In this document: positions 34,738 to 44,195 of the stretch, in pieces | Layout of the letters: each line of letters begins with the position of its first letter | How positions within the stretch are numbered: the stretch's first letter is position 1 | Source: Aliiruegeria haliotis | GTDB taxonomy: Bacteria; Pseudomonadota; Alphaproteobacteria; Rhodobacterales; Rhodobacteraceae | Length of the DNA stretch: 64,000 nucleotides | Direction of reading: 5' to 3' | Assembly (NCBI RefSeq): GCF_003003255.1 | Contig: NZ_PVTD01000009.1 | Span: 1-64,000 of the forward strand | Position numbers and translations under genes: made by a program | Notes under the pieces: generated by a model | The model's database searches: none | Seen by the model: the letters and a program-made list of their open reading frames with translations, nothing else | Told to the model about the DNA's origin: nothing

Positions 34738-36443
34738 GCGGCTTCCTTGCTGTCGTCGGCCTTGTGGCCTGCCGGTGTCGGAGCCGCGCTCCGTGGCTTG
34801 GCGCCGTGTTCGTATTCTTCGAGGAAGTTCAGGACCTGCTCGCGGTAGAGGTAGTAGTCGGGATGCTCCAGCAGCGCCTTGCGGGTGCGCGGACGCGGCA
34901 GGTCGACATTGACGATGCGGCCGATGGTGGCTTGCGGGCCGTTGGTCATCATGACCACCCGATCCGCCAGCAGGATCGCCTCGTCCACGTCATGGGTGAC
35001 ACAGATCGCGGTGACCTTGGTGCGGGACCAAACCTCCATCAGCACTTCCTGCAACTCCCAGCGGGTGAGGCTGTCGAGCATGCCGAAGGGCTCGTCCAGC
35101 AGCAGCAGTTTGGGGCTGAGCGCAAAGGCGCGGGCGATGCCGACACGTTGCTTCATGCCGTTGGAGAGGTCGGCCGCCGCCTTGTCCATGCTGTCGCCGA
35201 GGCCGACACGCTCCAGGTAGTATTCCACGATGTCCTGACGCTCGGCGCGGGACGCGCGGGGGTAGACCTTTTCCACACCGACGGAGACGTTTTCCTTGGC
35301 GGTAAGCCAGGGGAACAGGGACGGCGACTGGAAGACCACCGCGCGTTCGGGATCGGCGCCGACGACGCCGCGGCCGTCTAGGTTGATCACTCCCTTGGAG
35401 ATCTCGTTCAGGCCGGCGGCCATGGTCAGCACCGTGGACTTGCCGCAGCCGGAATGGCCGATGAGCGAGATGAACTCGCCCTTGTCGAGCTTCAGGTTGA
35501 AATCCTCGACAACGGTCAGCGGACCCTTGGGCGTCGGGTAGATCTTGTGAAGCTGGGAAAACTCCAGGTACTTGTCGATCCGCGACGAGCCCCGGGCCTC
35601 CTTCAGGGCAGCTGGCACGGTCTCGTTGTGGATCGCGGTGACATTCGGCAACTCGCGGGTTTCGGCGGCCTTTGCCTCGATCCCGGCATCCATCAGGTAC
35701 TTGGTGACCTCTCCGCGCAGGCGCTTGAATTCCTCGTCATGGTTCATTTCACCCCGTTCGCGCGGGCGCGGGATGGCGACGCGGAATTCCTTGCCGAGCG
35801 TCCCGTCGGGGTTGAGCGCGACGATGCGGTCGGCCAGTACGATGGCCTCGTCCACGTCGTTGGTGATCAGCACGCAGGTCTTCTTGTCGGCTTCCCAGAT
35901 GTGCTCGATCTCGTCGGCGAGGTTGGCGCGGGTCAGTGCGTCGAGCGCCGAAAGCGGCTCGTCGAGAAGCAGCAATTCGGGCGACATGGCCAGCGCGCGG
36001 GCCACGTTCACGCGTTGCCGCATACCACCGGACAGCTCGGCGGGACGGCGGGCGGCGGCATGCGAAAGGCCGACCATCTTGACGTATTTGTCGACCAGGG
36101 CGTCCTTCTCGGTCGTCTTCATCTTCGGAAAGACCGTGTCCACGGCGAGCCTGACGTTACCGGCGACCGTGAGCCACGGCATCAGCGAGTAGTTCTGGAA
36201 GATCACGCCGCGCTCCCGTCCAGGCCCGGCGATCGGCGCGCCCTTGAAGGTGACCGATCCGCTGGAGGGAAATTCGAGCCCGGCCATGAGGTTGATCAGG
36301 GTGGTCTTTCCGGTGCCGGAGAAGCCGAGGAGGACGAGGAACTCGCCGTCCTCCACGGTGAGATTGATATCCTTGAGGACATCCGTCTTCGCAGTGCCTT
36401 CGCCGAAGGATTTTGAGACGTTTTCGAACTTGAGAATGCTCAT
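34734..36443 (-). CDS. nrtC: Nitrate ABC transporter, tandem ATP-binding protein
   Basis: A 569-residue protein with two complete ABC ATPase domains. Domain 1 has Walker [10 protein letters not shown] (about 39-47), signature LSGGMRQR and Walker B LLLLDEP. Domain 2 has Walker [10 protein letters not shown] (about 325), signature LSNGMKQR and LLLLDEP. It powers nitrate/nitrite uptake with NrtA and NrtB. Two ATPases in one chain replace the separate NrtC and NrtD proteins; neither half has the NrtA-like tail of cyanobacterial NrtC. It starts 5 bases after nrtB. Confidence 0.93.
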   Translation of the reverse strand: MSILKFENVSKSFGEGTAKTDVLKDINLTVEDGEFLVLLGFSGTGKTTLINLMAGLEFPSSGSVTFKGAPIAGPGRERGVIFQNYSLMPWLTVAGNVRLAVDTVFPKMKTTEKDALVDKYVKMVGLSHAAARRPAELSGGMRQRVNVARALAMSPELLLLDEPLSALDALTRANLADEIEHIWEADKKTCVLITNDVDEAIVLADRIVALNPDGTLGKEFRVAIPRPRERGEMNHDEEFKRLRGEVTKYLMDAGIEAKAAETRELPNVTAIHNETVPAALKEARGSSRIDKYLEFSQLHKIYPTPKGPLTVVEDFNLKLDKGEFISLIGHSGCGKSTVLTMAAGLNEISKGVINLDGRGVVGADPERAVVFQSPSLFPWLTAKENVSVGVEKVYPRASRAERQDIVEYYLERVGLGDSMDKAAADLSNGMKQRVGIARAFALSPKLLLLDEPFGMLDSLTRWELQEVLMEVWSRTKVTAICVTHDVDEAILLADRVVMMTNGPQATIGRIVNVDLPRPRTRKALLEHPDYYLYREQVLNFLEEYEHGAKPRSAAPTPAGHKADDSKEAA

Positions 36444-36448
36444 CTGGA

Positions 36449-37534
36449 TCACCGGTTGTTGGAGAAGGTGAAGAGCGACTGGAGCGCGAACATCAGGCGA
36501 TCGAGCAGGAAGCCGATGATGCCGATGGTGAAGACCGCGACCATGATCCTGGCGAGCGATTGGCTGGAGCCATTCTGGAACTCGTCCCAGACGAATTTGC
36601 CCAAGCCGGGGTTCTGCGCAAGCATCTCCGCGGCGATCAGCACCATCCAGCCGACGCCGAGGGACAGGCGCAGACCGGTGAACATCAATGGCAGGGCGGA
36701 GGGCAGCACCAGCTTGGTGATCTTCACCCGCGTGTTCATCTTGAGCACCTTGGAGACGTTCACGAGATCCTTGTCGATCGAGGCAACGCCCAGAGAGGTG
36801 TTGATCAGAGTCGGCCAGAGCGAGCAGAGCGTCACGGTGATGGCCGAGATCAGGAAGGACTTGGTGAACATGCCGTCGTTGGTCGTGTAGGTGGCCGAGA
36901 CGATCATGGTCACGATCGGCAGCCAGGCCAGCGGCGAGACCGGCTTGAAGATCTGGATGATCGGGTTCAGCGCAGCTTCCCCGGCGCGGGACAGGCCCGC
37001 GACGATGCCGAGCGGGATGGCAACGGCAGAGGCGAGGAGGAAGCCGAAGAAGACGGTCTGGATCGAGGTCCAGATCTGCGCGTAGTAGGTCGGCTTGCCG
37101 GTATAGTCGCGGTGCTTGATCTTGTCGGCCTTCCCGGCGGCTTCGAGCTTCGCGTTGCGGGCCTCCTGGCGAATGTAGAAGTCTTCCTCCTTCTGCCATT
37201 CGCGCCTGGCGTCGGCGTGGAGGTTTTCGACCTGCTCCCAGACGTCCGCCGGGCCGGGAACGGCGCCGAGGGAGGTCTGGACCTTGGGCGCAAGGTTGGC
37301 CCACAGCGCCAGGAAGCAGCAGATGGCGAGGACGGGCACGCCGAGGAGCAGCCAGATTTCCTTCATCTGGGCTTTCGGGTTGTCGCCGGCCAGCGCCTTT
37401 AGAAGCGGTGTCATGAAGGACAGGCCGAGAACCTTGAACCAGGAGTCGGCCTTGTTGATTTGGGTGAACAGCCTGGCCTTGCGGGCTTCCCGTGCCTCGG
37501 CGGCGCTCAGGCTGTCGGGGTCGATGGCGGTCAT
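36449..37534 (-). CDS. nrtB: Nitrate ABC transporter permease
   Basis: A 361-residue inner-membrane permease of the NitT/TauT type. An amphipathic cytoplasmic N-terminus (about 1-58) precedes TM1, then comes a long, highly charged periplasmic loop (about 85-150) and five or more TM helices. The EAA loop appears as a stretch around [20 protein letters not shown]. It probably forms a homodimer. It lies between nrtA (171 bases away, across a hairpin) and the tandem ATPase gene. Confidence 0.93.
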   Translation of the reverse strand: MTAIDPDSLSAAEAREARKARLFTQINKADSWFKVLGLSFMTPLLKALAGDNPKAQMKEIWLLLGVPVLAICCFLALWANLAPKVQTSLGAVPGPADVWEQVENLHADARREWQKEEDFYIRQEARNAKLEAAGKADKIKHRDYTGKPTYYAQIWTSIQTVFFGFLLASAVAIPLGIVAGLSRAGEAALNPIIQIFKPVSPLAWLPIVTMIVSATYTTNDGMFTKSFLISAITVTLCSLWPTLINTSLGVASIDKDLVNVSKVLKMNTRVKITKLVLPSALPLMFTGLRLSLGVGWMVLIAAEMLAQNPGLGKFVWDEFQNGSSQSLARIMVAVFTIGIIGFLLDRLMFALQSLFTFSNNR

Positions 37535-37628
37535 GTGAAGCGGTCCTCGGTGTGATCTGCTGAGTGAGCGGATGGCGGTACGGCGCTCTTTTCCTTCGGA
37601 AAAATCGCCCCGCCCGCCATCCCGTCAT

Positions 37629-37657
37629 GGCTGGCCCGGGAGACAGTCGGGCCAGCC
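37629..37657 (-). promoter_or_regulatory. Strong hairpin between nrtA and nrtB
   Basis: A perfect 10-bp inverted repeat, GGCTGGCCCG (37629-37638) with CGGGCCAGCC (37648-37657), 9-base loop and no T run. In this position it is likely an mRNA stabiliser or partial terminator that raises binding protein over permease. Confidence 0.65.
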
Positions 37658-37705
37658 GGGGAACGTGCGGCTACGCGGACGGTGGTCTGTGTGCCCGGGG
37701 GCGGG

Positions 37706-39073
37706 TCATCCCTGAACCTCGTTGCCGACAACGGTCTGGTCGCCCTTCAGGCCGATCGGCAGGCTGTCGAGATAGGCGTTGGGGGTACGGCCGTCGTAGG
37801 CGATGCCGTCGATGATATCCTCGGCGGGGGTCGTGGCCTTGTAGCCGTCGGTGTCGAAGTCGAACATGTCCTTGGTGGCAAGGCCGTCGTCGATGAGGCT
37901 TTCGGCTGCGGCGAGGTAGATCGCCGGCTTGTAGACGGATTTCGCGACCTCGTCGTACCAGCTGTCCGGCTTGGCCTCGGCAATCTGGCCCCAGCGGCGC
38001 ATCTGGGTCAGGTACCAGACAGCGTCGGAGTAGTAAGGGTAGGTCGCGTTGTAGCGGAAGAACACGTTGAAATCGGGCACGTCGCGCGTGTCGCCCTTTT
38101 CGTACTCGAATGTGCCGGTCATGGAGTTGGCGATCACGTCGTAATCGGCGCCGACGTATTCGGAGCGCGACAGGATCTCCACGGCTTCCGGGCGGTTGGC
38201 GTTGTCGTTCGCGTCCAGCCACATGGCGGCGCGGATCAGCGCCTTGGTGATGGCGATGGTTGTCTGCGGGTTCTCTTCCTGGAAGGCAGCGGAGAGGCCA
38301 AAGACCTTTTCGGGGTTGTTCTTCCACAGTTCGTAGTCAGTGATGACCGGCACGCCGATCCCCTTGAACACCGCCTGTTGGTTCCACGGCTCACCGACGC
38401 AATAGCCATAGATCGTGCCTGCCTCCATCGTGGCGGGCATCTGCGGCGGCGGTGTGACCGAGAGCAGCACCTCGGCGTCGATCTGGCCGGTCACGTCGTC
38501 GGGCGAGTAGTAGCCCGGCTTGAGACCGCCGGCGGCAAGCCAGTAGCGCAGTTCGTAATTGTGGGTGGAGACCGGGAAGACCATGCCCATGTTGAAGGGC
38601 TTGCCCTCGTCGGCATAGGCCTCGACCACCGGCTTCAGCGCGGAGGCAGAGATCGGGTGTACCGGCTTGCCGTCTTCATGAGGGACGTGTTCTTTCATCT
38701 GCGCCCAGATCTCGTTCGACACGGTGATGCCGTTGCCGTTCAGGTCCATCGAGAAGGGGGTGATGATATGCGCCTCGGTGCCGAAGCCGATGGTCGCGGC
38801 CAGCGGCTGGCCGGCGAGCATGTGCGCCCCGTCAAGCTGCCCGTCGATCACGCCGTCGAGCAGAACCTTCCAGTTGGCCTGCGCTTCGAGCGTCACGAAG
38901 AGGCCTTCATCCTCGAAATACCCTTTCTCGTATGCCACGGCGAGGGGGGCCATGTCGGTCAGCTTGATGAATCCGAAGGTCAGTTCGTCCTTCTCAACGT
39001 CCAGCATCTCGGCGAAGGCCGGGGGAGCAAGGGCCGTGGTGGCGGCGAGAGCCAGGGTCAGGGGAGTCTTCAT
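37706..39073 (-). CDS. nrtA: Nitrate ABC transporter substrate-binding protein
   Basis: A 455-residue periplasmic protein with a cleavable signal peptide (about 1-21, ending PAFA). It shows NrtA-family features: [25 protein letters not shown], then [15 protein letters not shown] lining the ligand site. It binds nitrate and probably nitrite with high affinity for delivery to NrtB. First structural gene of the operon, 64 bases after a terminator-bearing leader. NasS, its sensor paralogue, lies directly upstream. Confidence 0.95.
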   Translation of the reverse strand: MKTPLTLALAATTALAPPAFAEMLDVEKDELTFGFIKLTDMAPLAVAYEKGYFEDEGLFVTLEAQANWKVLLDGVIDGQLDGAHMLAGQPLAATIGFGTEAHIITPFSMDLNGNGITVSNEIWAQMKEHVPHEDGKPVHPISASALKPVVEAYADEGKPFNMGMVFPVSTHNYELRYWLAAGGLKPGYYSPDDVTGQIDAEVLLSVTPPPQMPATMEAGTIYGYCVGEPWNQQAVFKGIGVPVITDYELWKNNPEKVFGLSAAFQEENPQTTIAITKALIRAAMWLDANDNANRPEAVEILSRSEYVGADYDVIANSMTGTFEYEKGDTRDVPDFNVFFRYNATYPYYSDAVWYLTQMRRWGQIAEAKPDSWYDEVAKSVYKPAIYLAAAESLIDDGLATKDMFDFDTDGYKATTPAEDIIDGIAYDGRTPNAYLDSLPIGLKGDQTVVGNEVQG

Positions 39074-39367
39074 GTCGCAGTCTACCTCGTCGGTCGGGCG
39101 GCGCGTTTCGGGAGGAACGAAGGCGCCGGAAAAAACAAAAAAAGCCGCATGAGATTCGCTCCGCGCAGGACTGCACGGTTCGACTCAAGCGGCTTTGCTC
39201 GGATTGGCCCACGTCATCGGGGCGCTGTCTCTGGTGGGACGCCCTTGCCCCGGAGACATCTCCATTAGCGATTCCGGGGTGCCGGGGGTCAATGCTGCGC
39301 TGCAGCTTTGCCGTCGATTTTCCGGGAAATGCCGGATAGGTCACCGACGCTGCCCATTTATTGGGCG
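39074..39367 (-). promoter_or_regulatory. nrtA leader RNA, likely NasT-controlled antitermination
   Basis: A 294-base gap between nasS and nrtA. Besides the terminator it contains an upstream hairpin with a 7-bp stem (CCCCGGA/TCCGGGG, 39248-39279) extended by ATC/GAT. Two hairpins with the second overlapping a terminator is the known architecture of ANTAR targets, and nasT lies just upstream. The strict hexaloop consensus (A1, G4) was not confirmed by eye in both loops. Confidence 0.65.
39137..39196 (-). terminator. Intrinsic terminator in the nrtA leader (attenuator)
   Basis: On the minus strand an 8-bp stem AAAGCCGC/GCGGCTTT (arms at 39189-39196 and 39141-39148) continues after one mismatch into TGAG/CTCA. 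The loop holds a further hairpin (CCGTGC/GCGCGG with a 6-base loop starting with A), and seven T follow. It lies about 64 bases before nrtA, where transcription would stop unless antiterminated. Confidence 0.85.
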
Positions 39368-40543
39368 TCACTCGGCGTCTGGGTCAAAGATTTGTCCATC
39401 GAAAAACCGATCCGGTCCGAGAATCAGGCTGCCGGTCTGTGAGGCGACTTCGGTCGGGACATCCAATGCGCCCTCCAGTTTCTCCGAAGCGCCGGGCAGG
39501 TCGGCCGCGGTCGTGTCGAGGGCGGCCCGGTAGAGGTCGGTGCGAAAGACACGGCGCGCGGCCTCGCGTGCCTGTGCGCGATCAAGGCCGGTGCGGGCTG
39601 CGAGCCGCGTGGCGATCCATCCCGCCTGGCTGCGCCACGGGAAGGTAGCGGCACCGCGATGAAACTCCAGGTAGCCCTCGGCCCGGCGCTGCTCCCCTCG
39701 TGCCGAGATCATCAGGTTGCCGCTCAGCGACCGCTCCAGCAGTTCCGCCGACAGGTTGAGGTGATCCGGTCGCGAGAGGATTTCGGACGCCGTGATCCGG
39801 TTGCCGGAATCGGCCAGCCATCGCCCGGCGCGCCACATTGCCCGGATCAGCCGCGCTGCCTGGTCCGGGGCCTTTTCGGCCCAGTCGTGGCGCACCGCCA
39901 GCACCTTTTCCGGAGCGAAGGACCAGATGGCAGAGGTTGGCAGGAGCAGTTCGCCTGCGCCGTTTTCCACGGCCATGGAGCCCCAGGGGGCGCCGACGCA
40001 GAAGGCATCGAGATCGCCGGCCGCCATGGCTTCCGCCATCTGCTGGGGCGGAACCGTGTGAACATCCAGCGCCTGTGGCGCCTCAAGGCCGAGTGAGCCG
40101 AGCCAATAGTAGAGCAACTCGGCATGCATAGAGAATGGGAAGGGCACCCCGATCCGAAGACGATCTCCGGCTGCCGCGATGAGGGCGCGGCCGGCCGCCG
40201 TCGCGTCGGCAAAGCCGAAGTCGTGTCCGGCATCGCGCATCTTCCGGGCAAGTTGCATCGAGACGCCGACCGCGTTGCCGTTGACCGAGAGCACCGAGAT
40301 GGCATCGAGGCGCGTCGCCATGCCGCCAAGGCCCATGGCCATGGCCACGGGGATCGGTGCGAGCATGTGGGCAGCCTCGATCTGGCCAAGCGCCACCATG
40401 TCGCGAAGGGTGGACCAGGATGGGGCCGCACGAAGGTCGACCGCCAGCCCTTCTTGCTCTGCGAAGCCGAGTTCGCGGGCAATGATCAGCGGTGCCGCAT
40501 CCACCAGCGGGATGTAGCCCAGTGTGAGCCGCGTCTGGCTCAT
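39368..40543 (-). CDS. nasS: Nitrate/nitrite sensor, NrtA-like NasS
   Basis: A 391-residue cytoplasmic relative of NrtA without a signal peptide (begins MSQTRLTLGYIPLVDAAPLI). NasS binds nitrate or nitrite and holds NasT inactive in their absence. The conserved IEAAHML and APWGSMAVENG regions match the ligand domain of the family. It overlaps nasT (ATGA), so sensor and effector are made in balance. It lies upstream of the attenuated nrtA leader. Confidence 0.93.
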   Translation of the reverse strand: MSQTRLTLGYIPLVDAAPLIIARELGFAEQEGLAVDLRAAPSWSTLRDMVALGQIEAAHMLAPIPVAMAMGLGGMATRLDAISVLSVNGNAVGVSMQLARKMRDAGHDFGFADATAAGRALIAAAGDRLRIGVPFPFSMHAELLYYWLGSLGLEAPQALDVHTVPPQQMAEAMAAGDLDAFCVGAPWGSMAVENGAGELLLPTSAIWSFAPEKVLAVRHDWAEKAPDQAARLIRAMWRAGRWLADSGNRITASEILSRPDHLNLSAELLERSLSGNLMISARGEQRRAEGYLEFHRGAATFPWRSQAGWIATRLAARTGLDRAQAREAARRVFRTDLYRAALDTTAADLPGASEKLEGALDVPTEVASQTGSLILGPDRFFDGQIFDPDAE

Positions 40544-41124
40544 GACAGAAGGCCCGCCGCCGTCACCAGAGCCTCTGCGACCTCCGCGACCTTTCTTCCC
40601 TGGTCCATGGCCGTCTTGCGCAGGAGAGCATAGGCCGCGTCTTCGTCCAGACCGCGCGCCTTCATCAGGACGCCCTTTGCCCGGTCGATGATCTTGCGTT
40701 CTTCCAGCGCCCGCTTGGTGGCCGCAAGTTCCGCCCGCATCGCTTGAAACATGTGAAAGCGGGTGATGGCCGCATCCAGGATCGGCTTGATCCGCCCCGC
40801 TGACAGGCCGTCCACCACGTAGGCGGAGACGCCGGCCTCGATGGCGGCCCGCGTCAGCGCGTCGTCGGAGCGGTCGACGAACATGGCCACCGGGCGCTCC
40901 AGCGGAGACGAGGCCAGTGTCAGCTCCTCCAGCATATCGCGTGAGGGGTTTGCGAAGTCGACGAGGACAACATCGGGGTTGCGCTCCGAGATCCTGCGGG
41001 CAAGGCCCGATTGCTCGGAGATCACGGAGATCTCGTGGTCACCAGACGCACGCAGGCTGTCAACGATCAGGAGCGCGCGCTCGCGATCCTTTTCGACGAC
41101 GACGATGGAAAGTCGATCCGACAT
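40540..41124 (-). CDS. nasT: ANTAR-domain antiterminator NasT
   Basis: A 194-residue RNA-binding response-regulator-like protein. Residues 1-120 form a receiver fold with D51-type region VVLVDFANPS. The C-terminal ANTAR domain (about 130-192) has ALEERKIIDRAKGVLMKARGLDEDAAYALLRKTAMDQ, the helix set that binds paired hairpins. Released from NasS by nitrate, it should prevent termination at 39137-39196. The start at 41124 is chosen by family alignment; upstream in-frame codons are not conserved. Confidence 0.93.
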   Translation of the reverse strand: MSDRLSIVVVEKDRERALLIVDSLRASGDHEISVISEQSGLARRISERNPDVVLVDFANPSRDMLEELTLASSPLERPVAMFVDRSDDALTRAAIEAGVSAYVVDGLSAGRIKPILDAAITRFHMFQAMRAELAATKRALEERKIIDRAKGVLMKARGLDEDAAYALLRKTAMDQGRKVAEVAEALVTAAGLLS

Positions 41125-41251
41125 GGCTCTCCGTTGGCTACGAAGAGCGACGTCGGACATGCGTGCGAAAGGGGCAACGGGTGCGCGGAAACTATGGTCC
41201 GGCAATGCTGCGTCTGCACAACTTCCGGGCGATAAATCGGCGATTGGTGGG

Positions 41252-41764
41252 TTATTGGGCGATGTCTGGAGGTGTGACGGCCCAGTTGGTCAGTTGCTCC
41301 ACATCGCATTCGATCTGGGTGCCGAGATCTCCGGCGAACTGGAGAAAGTCGTCGCGCTTCGCCGACGTCACGCCCACGACGACAGGGATCTCGCGAGCGA
41401 GCGCCGTCCCAATCAGGTCGCGGAACCCGCGCCCCTCCGCTTCATGGCTGCCGAATTTGTTGACGATGAGCAGGTCGGCGCCGGCGTCGAGTTGGCCTGC
41501 CGTATGCTGAACCGCCCGCGCCAGTGCATCGGTGTCCAACCGGCAGCCGGTGGAACCGGGGCCGAGGGTCTGGGAGATGCAGATCTGAGGACCCTCGGGC
41601 AGCAGCAGCAATGTCTTGTCGCAGAGCTCGTCGCCCTCGGGTTCGCTGTTGACCTGCACGGCGCCGACGACGCGGCGCCCCTGTCCCGACACGGTTTCCG
41701 CAAGGGTCCGCAGGGTCGTGTTCATCTGCCCTGGCGTGTCCGATGTGATGTAGGCGAGGCGCAT
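41252..41764 (-). CDS. DUF2478-type protein, molybdenum-linked
   Basis: A 170-residue P-loop-like protein. The N-terminus MRLAYITSDTPGQMNTTLRT resembles a nucleotide-binding turn without a full Walker A Lys, and the middle has LLIVNKFGSHEAEGRGFRDL. DUF2478 members are frequent beside molybdate transport or molybdoenzyme genes. Here it lies 127 bases upstream of nasT on the same strand, close to a molybdenum nitrate reductase system, which fits that pattern. The biochemical role is unknown. Confidence 0.7.
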   Translation of the reverse strand: MRLAYITSDTPGQMNTTLRTLAETVSGQGRRVVGAVQVNSEPEGDELCDKTLLLLPEGPQICISQTLGPGSTGCRLDTDALARAVQHTAGQLDAGADLLIVNKFGSHEAEGRGFRDLIGTALAREIPVVVGVTSAKRDDFLQFAGDLGTQIECDVEQLTNWAVTPPDIAQ

Positions 41765-42465
41765 CCGGCAAACTCCTGTTGCGGCTGTGAATGGGCCTAG
41801 CACGAAACCGGGCCCGGACAGAAGTCCATGCTGGTGCCCGGGCGTCGAGCCGCTTCGGTTGGATTTTAGCGACTTGGTGGCGGTGCCAGCGCGCGATGAC
41901 CGGATCCCGGGGGGAACACTTAAAGGAAAATTCACGGCTTGGGGCAAAGCTGCGCCCGGGATCGCGATGCGCCCTCGCGGGGGCCACGGCGCAGGGAAGG
42001 ATGCTTGCACTTGGGGAAGCCGACCAGTTTGCAGATCAAGGCACGCAGAGGTCCCGCACTTTCCCGGCGCGCGATCGGCATTGGTGCGGCGCTATCTGGA
42101 AAGTGCCTTTTGGAGCGGTGGCCGACGGCGACGATCCCGGCGTTTTGCGTCCAGATGGCGTTCGCCATTTGCGCGCACGCACGCCACAGGGGCCGGATCC
42201 GTCCAGTTCGGATGGCCGTAGCTGAAAATGATTGGATATTCGCACGCGTTTGGATGGCCGGCTCCAATCCGTGTTCTGGGGCTGGGCGGGCTCTCTCGGC
42301 GTGGCAGCATGTTCTCCACAATGCGCGGATAATTCTGATCCGGGTATCGAGCGTGTCATGTTGGCCTCGACACGCCGACGGCTCTGGTTCGGACAAGGCT
42401 ATCATTTGGTTCGGGGGGCGTGTCGGACAGGTCACGGTTGCCGACACGACCGCCCGGGAGTTCTC
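41765..42465. other. Long intergenic region upstream of divergent nas and che units
   Basis: About 700 bases between the DUF2478 gene and cheB, transcribed away from each other. It should hold promoters for both. Frames crossing it look like chance. The only clear structure is the inverted repeat just before cheB. Confidence 0.45.
42419..42448 (+). promoter_or_regulatory. Inverted repeat in the cheB 5' region
   Basis: A perfect 8-bp repeat CGTGTCGG/CCGACACG with a 14-base loop, ending 8 bases before the GGGAG ribosome site of cheB. It could be an operator or an mRNA hairpin that controls translation. Confidence 0.5.
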
Positions 42466-43503
42466 ATGAAAAAGAAAGTTGTGATTGTCGACGATTCGAG
42501 AACGATGCGGGGTTTGATTGCACAGTGTCTCGAAACGGATGGGCGTTTCGATCTGGTTGGCCAGGCCGCGGATCCCTACGAAGCAAGGGAAATCATCAAG
42601 CGGACAGTCCCCGACGTGATCACGCTCGATGTCGAGATGCCGCGAATGGATGGGCTCACCTTTCTCGAGAAGATCATGCGGTTGCGCCCGATGCCGGTGG
42701 TGATGTTCTCGACCGAAACCCATGCCGGCAGTGTTTCCGCGGTCGAGGCGCTCTCGCTTGGCGCGGTCGATTGCCTGGGCAAACCACGCATGGGAGCGGC
42801 GGAGACCTTTCAGGAACTGGCCGAACGGGTCTTCGTCGCCGCGTCGGCCAGAGTGCAAGGGCGCGCCAACCGATTGGCCAAGCCCCCGTCTGACTACGAT
42901 TGGAACGGCTCCACGGTGCTGATCGGCGCCTCCACCGGCGGTGTGGATGCGCTTGAGCGTGTCTTGTCAGGAATGCCGATAAACTGCCCTCCGATCCTGA
43001 TCTCTCAACATATGCCGCAGACCTTTCTGACCAGTTTCGCGGAACGTCTGTCCGCAATGGTCGCGCCGGAGGTCGCGCTCGCCCGGGACGGCGAAAGCCT
43101 CCAGCAGGGTCAGATCAGGATCGCACCCGGAGGCGACGTCCACCTTCTTGCCGGATTGTATCGGGCTGGGGTCCAGACCCGGCTCGAAACCGGCCCCAAG
43201 TGCAACGGGCACAGGCCGTCCGTCGACGTGCTGTTCGACTCGGCGAGGACACTGGCTCCGCGTGTCGTCTCGGTTCTGTTGACGGGAATGGGTCGCGACG
43301 GCGCTGATGGCATGCTGCGATTGCGGCAAGCCGGTGCGCATACGATCGGTCAGGATCGGGAAAGCTCGGTCGTCTATGGCATGCCGCGGGTGGCGGCTGA
43401 ACTGGGGGCGGTGGCGGAGACCCGGTCGCTCGACGAGGTGGCGACGGCAATTCTTGCTGCAACCTGTCGCTCGAAAAGGCGACGAACGGCGCGTCTATGC
43501 TGA
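42466..43503 (+). CDS. cheB: Chemotaxis protein-glutamate methylesterase
   Basis: A 345-residue CheB. The N-terminal receiver has the acidic pair D9/D10 and phospho-acceptor D55 (VITLDVEMPRMDG). The C-terminal methylesterase has S156 in GASTGG, H182 in ISQHMPQ and the late Asp in TGMGRDGADGM. It removes methyl groups from, or deamidates, chemoreceptors during adaptation. GGGAG lies 5 bases before the ATG. The cheD gene overlaps its last bases. No cheA, cheW, cheR, cheY or receptor gene is nearby, so its partners lie elsewhere. Confidence 0.94.
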   Translation: MKKKVVIVDDSRTMRGLIAQCLETDGRFDLVGQAADPYEAREIIKRTVPDVITLDVEMPRMDGLTFLEKIMRLRPMPVVMFSTETHAGSVSAVEALSLGAVDCLGKPRMGAAETFQELAERVFVAASARVQGRANRLAKPPSDYDWNGSTVLIGASTGGVDALERVLSGMPINCPPILISQHMPQTFLTSFAERLSAMVAPEVALARDGESLQQGQIRIAPGGDVHLLAGLYRAGVQTRLETGPKCNGHRPSVDVLFDSARTLAPRVVSVLLTGMGRDGADGMLRLRQAGAHTIGQDRESSVVYGMPRVAAELGAVAETRSLDEVATAILAATCRSKRRRTARLC

Positions 43504-44027
43504 TTCCGGATCGCAAGGTGCTGCATGTCGGGCAGGGAGAGTACCGCATTTCATCCTGTCCGGAGACCATGATGTCGACGGTACTGGGCTCCTGTGTCTC
43601 TGCCTGTATCTGGGATCCGGCCGCGGGGATCGGTGGAATGAACCACATCCTGTTGCCGGATGGGACGTCCAGCGATCTGCAATGCACGTCACTTGGGACG
43701 AACATGATGGAGTTGCTCATAAACGGGCTGCTGCGTGAGGGGGCGGACAGGCAACGCTTCCGCGCGAAACTGTTCGGTGGCGCGCAGATGTTTGCCGGGC
43801 TTGGGAGCATCGGCACCAGAAACGCCGAATTCATCGCGGATTTCTGCCGCCATGAGGGTATCGACTGCGATGGACACAGCCTTGGTGGACAGCAGGGAAG
43901 GCGAATCCAGTTCTGGCCTGTTGGTGGCCGCGCGCGGCAGCAATTGCTGGCACGAGATGCCGTCGAGGAAGCTCTGGATGCACGGAACCCCGTATCCGCA
44001 TCAGGATCGGATCTTGAGCTGTTCTAA
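43497..44027 (+). CDS. cheD: Chemoreceptor glutamine deamidase
   Basis: A 176-residue CheD with the catalytic Cys C33 in LGSCVSACIWD and His H50 in GGMNHILLP. It deamidates specific receptor glutamines and can interact with CheC in other bacteria. The C-terminal third, including VGGRARQQLLARD, is less conserved. The start ATG overlaps the end of cheB by 7 bases. An IS630-type element lies 168 bases downstream, which may have cut the locus off from other che genes. Confidence 0.9.
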   Translation: MLIPDRKVLHVGQGEYRISSCPETMMSTVLGSCVSACIWDPAAGIGGMNHILLPDGTSSDLQCTSLGTNMMELLINGLLREGADRQRFRAKLFGGAQMFAGLGSIGTRNAEFIADFCRHEGIDCDGHSLGGQQGRRIQFWPVGGRARQQLLARDAVEEALDARNPVSASGSDLELF

Positions 44028-44195
44028 CCGCCACCCGCAGCAACCGCGACAACGACAGCACAGATCAGATCCGTGGAAGGGTTGGGGGGCGAATCGCCCA
44101 AGTGCCGACCGCGCGCGGATCGCAACCGGTGGCAAGTCACCCATGTGCCTGAAGGTGAAATGCAGCCGGTGGGTCCATATCGGCGGATGGTTCTA

